A DNA stretch of 64,000 nucleotides from JBFAPK01 sp040676675 (GTDB taxonomy: Bacteria > Actinomycetota > Actinomycetes > Mycobacteriales > Micromonosporaceae): NCBI RefSeq assembly GCF_040676675.1, contig NZ_JBFAPK010000001.1:124001-188000 (forward strand), in the 5' to 3' direction. How positions within the stretch are numbered: the first letter of the stretch is position 1; each line of letters begins with the position of its first letter. The position numbers were made by a program, and so were the translations under genes. Shown in pieces: positions 58,467-64,000 of the stretch. The notes beneath the pieces were generated by a model. It saw only the letters and a program-made list of their open reading frames with translations, searched no databases and was not told where the DNA came from.

Positions 58467-59840
58467 CTAAGGATCAAGCGCGGCGGGTCCACGGGTAAGC
58501 GTACGGGCGTGCTCCCGGCAGGCCTGCACGTAGTCGGTCAACTCGGCCACCTCGGCACCACGGTGCTCGCCCGGTAGGGCCGACACCACGTCGGATGCCC
58601 TGGTCAAAATGATCTCGGTCCGCTGGGCCGCGGGCAGGATCGCGATCGCCTCGCGCGCCGTCGCGGCCGCTTCCGCAGCCCGCTTGTCATGGACCAAGCA
58701 GATTGACCGATCCAGGGCGATAAGCGCGGGATCGATGGCAACGGTGGAGCTCTGCCCGTACAGCGTGAGTGCCTCCTCCTGGATGCGATAAGCGTCCCTC
58801 GTGTCACGCAGCCACGTCGTCGCGCCAGACAGGTAGAACAAAAGCCGCTTCGCCGGGAAGTGGAACGCGGTGTCGCAGTCCTCGTCGCCGGCTTCGTCGA
58901 ACAGCTGCCTCGCGTGGTCTATTGCCATTCGCGCCTGCTCGGCGGCCCCGAGCCGGGCCAGCGCGCGGGCTCGTCCAGCTGCCGCTAGCGCGGTCGACGA
59001 CGACGCGGGCGCCTTCACCGCCAGGGCAGCCTCCGCGAGCGCAACCGTCTGCCGGAGGTCTCCGAAGTAGTAGGGCAACATGGCCGCTTGAGCACGGACA
59101 AGGACCCGTAGCCGGGCTTCTGAGCTGTCGTCCGCCGCCTGCATCGCGGTCCGGTACCACAACCGCGCCTCGCCCACATCACCAAGGCGCATCAAGGCGT
59201 CCGCGCACATGGTCGCCAGGAGGGCGGCCGTGCCGGAGAGCCTGGCCTGCACCGCCGCCGGCTGTCTACGGCGGGACAGGACCTTGACTTCCGCACACTC
59301 GGTAGCGAGGAGCGAGAGCATGGCCGCCGGTGAAGCTGCCGGATAGACCCGCATGTGCTCGCGGGCGGACTCTTCGAGCAGGTCAAGCTGTCGTGGTGTC
59401 ACGCTCGACGACGCCAGCGCCTCGTCAAGCTCGGCACGGACATGGGCCAGGGTTCCGGCCTGCTCACCGACCCCATCTACACCCACCGCCGTGGTCGGGC
59501 CGGCGTTGGGTCCTTCGCCGCTCGACGTCGCCGCCAAGGTTCGCGCGGCAGAGGCCAGGTCCTTCGCACGGCCCAGGCCCATCGCGGCACGAGGGATGTT
59601 CAGTCCCTCGGCTATCCGCTCCAGCACCTCGTAGGCCGTGACCTGCCGTACGCCTTTTGCGATCTCCGCGGCTCGGTTGGCGGAGATGCCAACAAGAGCG
59701 GCCATCGCGCCATACGAGACGCCCCGAGCGTGCAGGAAGCGGAAGACCGCGGTGATGTCGCGACGCTCCAGGTATTCGTGGATGGGACGCCCCTCCCACG
59801 TGCCGGAGACCCACCAGCTGGCATTGATCTGGACGCCCAC
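58467..59840 (-). CDS. XRE-type regulator with TPR-like domain
   Basis: The 457-residue protein starts at GTG 59840 after GAAGGAG. A helix-turn-helix (about 20-80, GVSYGAMAALVGISANRAAE then IAKGVRQVT) is followed by about 300 residues of TPR-like helices (LLATMCADALMRLGDVGEAR, AAGRARALARLGAAEQARMA). Actinobacterial proteins of this kind often control small regulons or secondary metabolism via peptide or small-ligand sensing. It is coupled to the APH-like kinase. Confidence 0.85.
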   Translation of the reverse strand: MGVQINASWWVSGTWEGRPIHEYLERRDITAVFRFLHARGVSYGAMAALVGISANRAAEIAKGVRQVTAYEVLERIAEGLNIPRAAMGLGRAKDLASAARTLAATSSGEGPNAGPTTAVGVDGVGEQAGTLAHVRAELDEALASSSVTPRQLDLLEESAREHMRVYPAASPAAMLSLLATECAEVKVLSRRRQPAAVQARLSGTAALLATMCADALMRLGDVGEARLWYRTAMQAADDSSEARLRVLVRAQAAMLPYYFGDLRQTVALAEAALAVKAPASSSTALAAAGRARALARLGAAEQARMAIDHARQLFDEAGDEDCDTAFHFPAKRLLFYLSGATTWLRDTRDAYRIQEEALTLYGQSSTVAIDPALIALDRSICLVHDKRAAEAAATAREAIAILPAAQRTEIILTRASDVVSALPGEHRGAEVAELTDYVQACREHARTLTRGPAALDP

Positions 59841-60514
59841 GATCAGCTCCTTCGGCCACCGCGATCCGCGCTCGATAGCCCAATGTATGCAGTGGATATC
59901 GGCGGGTCGAGGCATTGGTTGCATCGACAGCCACTGGTGCCGGGAATGCCCGCGCGCGGCCGCACCAGCCCTCGGGCGTAGCGGCGCCTGGCTTGCGGCC
60001 CGCGCCCCGGCGCCTCACATGATCCGGAGCCACAGTGATTCCCTTCAACCCCACCGTGCCCCCTCACCGTGGGTATCGCCTTACAACGCTCTGTGCATCA
60101 GGCTGACACGCTACACGGCCACGGCAGCGGCCAGATCGTCTCGATTCATGGACCGGGCGAGGACGGAGGGCAGCGATGACCAGCTCGAATGTCCGCTCCC
60201 TCCTCCGCCAGGTCGGGCATCCCAGGGTGTCTCCTTCGAACCCTCGGTTCTCTATGTCGATGTGGATCAGCAGGACCAGTCGACCGCAACGGGCCTTTGC
60301 GCTTCTACGCCGACGCCGGCGGAACCCCTCGGCTGCGGTCACATCACGAAGATCGCCAAAAGGAGGCGCAGGAACGCGCTCAGTTCCATGGGTTCATCCC
60401 GGGCAAGGCTATGCCGGTCAGCGATCGCGGAATCTCAAGAAGAACGCGGAAGCGAGCAGACGAGGCTTTCCAAGCACCGACATAAGCGGCCCCTGTAGGA
60501 GGGGACGATATCGC
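59841..60514. other. Divergent promoter region
   Basis: About 670 bases between the divergent TPR-regulator and GPP34 genes. No frame here has a good start or likeness. It should hold the promoters of both operons. Confidence 0.5.
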
Positions 60515-61144
60515 ATGCGACTTGCTGACGACTTCTGGCTTCTCGCCCACCACGACGTGTCTGGAGCTCCTCGGCTAAACGGTCGCGCCGCCGGTCTCGG
60601 TCTGGCGGCGGCCCTGCTGGCCGAGCTGATGTGGATGGGGAAGATCAGCGCGGGCGACGGACGGCTCTGGGTGGTGGACAACAGCCCGCCCGCGGACGTC
60701 CTGGCGCACACCGTTCTGGAGCACCTCATCGCCCAGCCGCAGCACGCCACCCTTCGCATTTGGCTCGGCTTCCTGTCGCACAGCGCCACGGAGCAGGTGG
60801 CGCAGCGATTGTGGCGTGCGGGGCACGTCCGGCGGGAGGAGTCGCGGCGGCTGCTTCGTCCGAACGGCGTGCGGTGGGTGCCGGTCGACTGGAACTACGC
60901 GCACTGGCCCGCTGCTCGGCTGTCACTTCAACTGCGGGACCAGGCGCCGATGAGCCAGGTAGACGCGTTCCTCGCCGGCCTGGCCGCCGCGACAGGTCTG
61001 GAGGACGACTTGCTGCGGGATGCACCGGCCTCCAGCCGTCACTACCTGCGGCGCCTCACCGACGTCCTGCCCCCGCCGCTGCGTGAGCTGCTCACCCACG
61101 CACATGCCGCGGTAGGCGAGGCAGTCCTCTTCTACCGCACCTGA
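60515..61144 (+). CDS. GPP34 (GOLPH3-like) family protein
   Basis: The 209-residue protein matches bacterial GPP34 domain proteins: RLADDFWLLAHHDVSGAPRL, GLGLAAALLAELMWMGKISA, GRLWVVDNSPPADVL, the DAFLAGLAAATGLEDDLL block and a C-terminal helix. The eukaryotic relative binds phosphatidylinositol 4-phosphate at Golgi membranes; the bacterial role is unknown. AGGAGGGG precedes ATG 60515. It heads a plus-strand run with the permease, GNAT and DUF4254 genes. Confidence 0.88.
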   Translation: MRLADDFWLLAHHDVSGAPRLNGRAAGLGLAAALLAELMWMGKISAGDGRLWVVDNSPPADVLAHTVLEHLIAQPQHATLRIWLGFLSHSATEQVAQRLWRAGHVRREESRRLLRPNGVRWVPVDWNYAHWPAARLSLQLRDQAPMSQVDAFLAGLAAATGLEDDLLRDAPASSRHYLRRLTDVLPPPLRELLTHAHAAVGEAVLFYRT

Positions 61145-61189
61145 CCATCCCCGCGCCGTCCCGCTCGCCCCTGAATCGGAGGCTTCGCG

Positions 61190-62710
61190 ATGTCCTTGTC
61201 CGCCCCGCCGGGTCGTACCAGTCCGGTGACGGCCACCCTGGCCGCTGACCGCCTCGGTGTGCCCGCCGTGGTCTTCTTCGTCATGTCCGCGGCGACGCCG
61301 CTTACCGTGGTCGCCGGGGTCATCACCACCGGCTACGCCACCACCGGCCTGACCGGGATCCCCCTCGCCTTCCTCATCGTCGGGCTCGTTCTCGGCCTGT
61401 TCTCGGTCGGCTACGTCACGATGGCCCGACACGTGGCCAACGCGGGCGCCTTCTACTCCTACGTTGCCCAAGGGCTCGGCCGCCCGATTGGGGTCGGCGC
61501 CGCCTGGGTCGCGCTGCTGGCCTACAACGCGCTGCAGGTCGGCCTGTACGGGGCCATCGGCGCGGCCACCCAACCCCTGCTCGACCAATGGTTCGGCATC
61601 ACGCCGCCCTGGTGGGTCATTGCCCTGGCCGCCTGGGCGATCACCGCCGCCCTCGGCGTACGGCGCATCGACCTCAACGGCCACGTCCTCGCCGTGCTCT
61701 TGCTCGCCGAGGTCGCCATCATCATGATCTACAACATCGGCAGCCTCGCCCACCCCGCCGACGGCCAGCTGAGCATGGAGACCCTCTCGTTGGGGAGCCT
61801 GTTCGCCCCTGGCGTCGGCGCGATCCTCGCCCTCGCCGTGCTTGGGTTCATCGGCTTCGAAGCCGCGGTCGTCTTCTCCGAGGAGTCCCGCGACCCGCAC
61901 CGCACCGTACGGACCGCCACCTATCTGTCCGTCGCCGCGATCGCCGTCCTCTACGCCCTGTCCGCCTGGGCGATGACCGTCGCCACCGGCCCCGACCGCA
62001 TAGTCGACGTGGCCCGCGCCGAAGGCACCGAACTCATATTCCACCAGGCCCGCGCCCACGTCGGCCCCACCCTGGTGGACATCGGACACGCCCTGTTCGC
62101 CACCAGCATCGCCGCCGCGATGATCTCGTTCCACAACACCACCGCCCGCTACATGTTCGCCCTCGGCCGCGAACGGGTCCTGCCCACCGCGCTCGGCCGC
62201 GTCTCCCGACGCAGCGGCGCGCCCCGCACCGCCTCCCTGTGGCAGAGCGCCATCGGCATCACCGTCATCGCCATCTACGCGATCACCGGCGCCGATCCGC
62301 TCATCCACCTCTTCTTCTGGGCCGGCACCTCCGGCGGACTCGGCGTGCTGCTGCTCATCACCGCCACCAGCATCGCCGTGGTCGCCTTCTTCGCCCGCCA
62401 CCCGCACGACGAACCCGTCTGCCGGCGCCTCATCGCCCCCACCGCCGCCACCCTCACCCTGACCGCAGTCGTCGTACTGGCCATCGGCAACTTCCCGATC
62501 CTGCTCGGGGTACCCGACGGGCACATCCTCGCCTGGGCCGTCCCGACCGGCTACCTCACCGCCGCCGTCCTCGGCACCGCCTGGGGACTCGTCCTCCAGC
62601 GCACCCGCCCCTACGTGTACGCCACCATCGGCCTCGGCGCCCGCGCCGCCACCGCCCCGACCACGACCGGCCGGCACCTCGCCCTCTCCGGCCAGGAGGT
62701 CACCCGGTGA
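61190..62710 (+). CDS. APC-family amino-acid permease
   Basis: The 506-residue membrane protein has about 12 transmembrane helices and the APC superfamily signatures: MSAATPLTVVAGVITTGYAT in helix 1, the VANAGAFYSYVAQGLGRPIG region, and FIGFEAAVVFSEESRDPHRT in helix 6. It likely imports an amino acid or amine with a proton. The GNAT gene overlaps its stop by 4 bases (GTGA), so the two are coupled; the acetyltransferase may act on the imported compound. Confidence 0.92.
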   Translation: MSLSAPPGRTSPVTATLAADRLGVPAVVFFVMSAATPLTVVAGVITTGYATTGLTGIPLAFLIVGLVLGLFSVGYVTMARHVANAGAFYSYVAQGLGRPIGVGAAWVALLAYNALQVGLYGAIGAATQPLLDQWFGITPPWWVIALAAWAITAALGVRRIDLNGHVLAVLLLAEVAIIMIYNIGSLAHPADGQLSMETLSLGSLFAPGVGAILALAVLGFIGFEAAVVFSEESRDPHRTVRTATYLSVAAIAVLYALSAWAMTVATGPDRIVDVARAEGTELIFHQARAHVGPTLVDIGHALFATSIAAAMISFHNTTARYMFALGRERVLPTALGRVSRRSGAPRTASLWQSAIGITVIAIYAITGADPLIHLFFWAGTSGGLGVLLLITATSIAVVAFFARHPHDEPVCRRLIAPTAATLTLTAVVVLAIGNFPILLGVPDGHILAWAVPTGYLTAAVLGTAWGLVLQRTRPYVYATIGLGARAATAPTTTGRHLALSGQEVTR

Positions 62711-63333
62711 CCACCCTCCCGCCGATCAGGCGCGCCACCTACCGCGAAGGCGACGCCGTCGCCACCCTCATCGCCCAGGCGTTCCACCACCTCGACCCCG
62801 TCGCCTGGCTCATCCCCGACCCCGAACAGCGACACACCATCCTCACCGCGAACTTCCGCATCCTCGTCGAACACGCCTTCTTCTACGGCGAGGTCCACGT
62901 CCTCGACGACCTCAGCGCCGCCGCCGTGTGGTTCGACCGCTCCGCCCCGATCCCCGCACCCGCCGAGTACGCCCGCCGCCTCGCCGCGGCCTGCGGCCCC
63001 TACACCGAACGATTCACCACCCTCGACAAGCTGCTCGACGCCCACCACCCCACCGAACCGCACCACCACCTGGCGTTCCTGGCCGTCACACCCGACAAGC
63101 AGTGCACCGGCCGTGGAACCGCACTCCTGCGCCACCACCACGTCCGGCTCGACCGCATCGGCATGCCCGCCTACCTCGAAGCCAGCAGCACCAGCAGCCG
63201 CGACCTCTACGCCCGAAACGGCTACCTCGAACGTGAGCGCTTCCTGCTCCCCAACTACAGCGCCTTCTACCCGATGTGGCGACCAGCCCACCACGAACCC
63301 AGCCGGCCCGAGCCCGAGGGCGTGGCCTCGTAA
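62707..63333 (+). CDS. GNAT acetyltransferase coupled to the permease
   Basis: The 208-residue GNAT-fold protein has an N-terminal RRATYREGDAVATLIAQAFH and a motif A/B region LAFLAVTPDKQCTGRGTALL with the Arg/Gln-x-x-Gly-x-Gly/Ala acetyl-CoA loop. AYLEASSTSSRDLYARNGYL is the C-terminal motif. GTG 62707 is inside the permease stop (GTGA). Similar genes sit beside APC permeases in actinobacteria. Substrate unknown; an amine or amino acid is likely from context. Confidence 0.9.
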   Translation: MTTLPPIRRATYREGDAVATLIAQAFHHLDPVAWLIPDPEQRHTILTANFRILVEHAFFYGEVHVLDDLSAAAVWFDRSAPIPAPAEYARRLAAACGPYTERFTTLDKLLDAHHPTEPHHHLAFLAVTPDKQCTGRGTALLRHHHVRLDRIGMPAYLEASSTSSRDLYARNGYLERERFLLPNYSAFYPMWRPAHHEPSRPEPEGVAS

Positions 63334-63416
63334 TGCCACGTCGCCCCGACCTGCTTCGTCACTTTGGCTATCGGCTTTCCACCCATCCCACAAGCGAGGC
63401 TCTTGGAGGCTCCGAC

Positions 63417-63989
63417 ATGCCCCTCGACGCGGCGGTCGCGTTGACCGACGAGCGGGACCAGCACGGCAGGCAGCACATTTTCCCAGCCGCAATGTTGATC
63501 ATCGGCTCGTTCGACAGCAGTGCTGCGTGCCTGGCGCCGGCGTGGCGCGTACCGCTGCGCGCGGCCCGCAAACTCGCCGGTCACCACGATGAGCAGTGGT
63601 CGGCCGAGATGATTTCTCGTGATCCGACCGCGGACGACCATGCGGTCGCAGCCGCGAAGCGGCGCATCGATCTGCTGAACCGCATCCGGGTGGATCTGGT
63701 CGCGGAGATCGACACGTGGGTCGACGGGGCGATCGGCGATACCGAGGCGGGGCCGCTGCACACGGAGACAATCGGCTCGGTTGTCGACCGGCTGGCCATC
63801 GCCTGGGTGCGCCGTCACCGACTGACCGGCGGGGACCGACAGCGGTGCAACGGTGGTCAGGCCGCTTTGGCGTCACGGCAGTTCCGGGAGCTGGCCCGCG
63901 CCTACGATGATCTTGTTTTGGACGTGGCCCAGGGCCGCCGACGGGTTCCTCGTTGGCGGGCCCTCAAGAGCTACGGCGACCGCCCATGA
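63417..63989 (+). CDS. DUF4254 protein
   Basis: The 190-residue protein matches DUF4254 with AAKRRIDLLNRIRVDLVAEI and VDRLAIAWVRRHRL, a helical family of unknown function. ATG 63417 is preceded by TTGGAGGC at 7-base spacing; an ATG overlapping the GNAT stop (TAATG at 63,333) is a possible longer start. It is the last gene of the run and reaches near the window end, with the next coding start (ATGAGTTTCGC) just at the edge. Confidence 0.82.
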   Translation: MPLDAAVALTDERDQHGRQHIFPAAMLIIGSFDSSAACLAPAWRVPLRAARKLAGHHDEQWSAEMISRDPTADDHAVAAAKRRIDLLNRIRVDLVAEIDTWVDGAIGDTEAGPLHTETIGSVVDRLAIAWVRRHRLTGGDRQRCNGGQAALASRQFRELARAYDDLVLDVAQGRRRVPRWRALKSYGDRP

Positions 63990-64000
63990 GTTTCGCGGTG

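Noticed and set aside
60923..62677. Long minus-strand frame rich in Gly, Glu and Asp opposite the permease
   Set aside because: Antisense of a clear APC permease; Gly/Glu/Asp bias is the normal shadow of hydrophobic coding DNA.
1..64000. CRISPR array
   Set aside because: No run of regularly spaced identical repeats with unique spacers was seen; the only strong tandem repeats are the coding blades at 24,800-25,490.

Overview
The window is high-GC DNA with many GTG/TTG starts, 4-base ATGA/GTGA gene overlaps, apparent leaderless promoters and several actinobacteria-typical families (DUF2637, DUF4254, GPP34, DUF6244, replication-relaxation proteins, actinomycete integrative-element genes). This points to a filamentous actinomycete, most likely Micromonosporaceae. 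The family-level assignment is inference.

Positions 1-17,500 look like ordinary chromosome. They hold the end of an NlpC/P60 cell-wall hydrolase, argS, an XRE-cupin regulator divergent from a GNAT acetyltransferase, a secreted immune-inhibitor-A-like metalloprotease, a Uma2 nuclease, glutathione peroxidase and a secreted esterase. A six-gene minus-strand operon (10,224-17,303) follows: an ABC sugar(-acid) importer without its ATPase, an enolase-superfamily sugar-acid dehydratase, an FAH-family 2-keto-3-deoxy-acid dehydratase and a 2-oxoglutarate-semialdehyde dehydrogenase. Together these would carry a sugar acid to 2-oxoglutarate without phosphorylation. A divergent IclR regulator probably controls it through repeated TTGC/GCAA half-sites.

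Positions 18,300-26,000 are a patchwork. Transposase and tyrosine-recombinase relics flank a coupled three-gene operon (18,778-22,254) encoding a membrane-anchored binding-fold protein, a lipoprotein joining a binding fold to a vWA domain, and a one-helix membrane protein. After it come a broken subtilisin gene, a small secreted protein and a lysozyme-like protein with five FG-GAP/tachylectin-type repeats. A 3' fragment of tRNA-Lys at 25,926-25,970 looks like an integration scar.

Positions 26,000-43,200 are a defence island. It contains a relic of a DUF2326 ATPase, a 1,074-residue NACHT NTPase, a protein with a PD-(D/E)XK-like motif, and a six-gene system: a DNA-cytosine methyltransferase carrying a C-terminal endonuclease-III-type iron-sulfur domain, facing an operon of a GHKL/MORC-like ATPase, a Z1 helicase-like protein, a PD-(D/E)XK (DUF4420) protein, an AIPR protein and a Vsr nuclease. 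In this predicted system the methylase would mark self DNA, the ATPases would act as switch and motor, and the nuclease-like proteins would attack unmarked DNA.

Positions 43,300-50,000 hold decayed genes (HAD, NYN) and the remnant of an actinomycete integrative element: integrase, excisionase, DUF2637 protein, a 123-residue protein and a replication-relaxation protein, all overlapping by 4 bases or closely spaced. No FtsK/TraB-type translocase or classical Rep is visible.

Positions 50,000-64,000 contain a HAD hydrolase, small actinobacterial proteins, and a polymorphic-toxin cassette (DUF6244 protein, CdiA-type tRNase toxin domain, immunity protein, and a frameshifted second immunity copy). 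After these come a frame-disrupted EEP nuclease/phosphatase, a LuxR regulator, a TPR-type regulator coupled to an APH-like kinase, and a plus-strand run of GPP34, APC permease, GNAT and DUF4254 genes.
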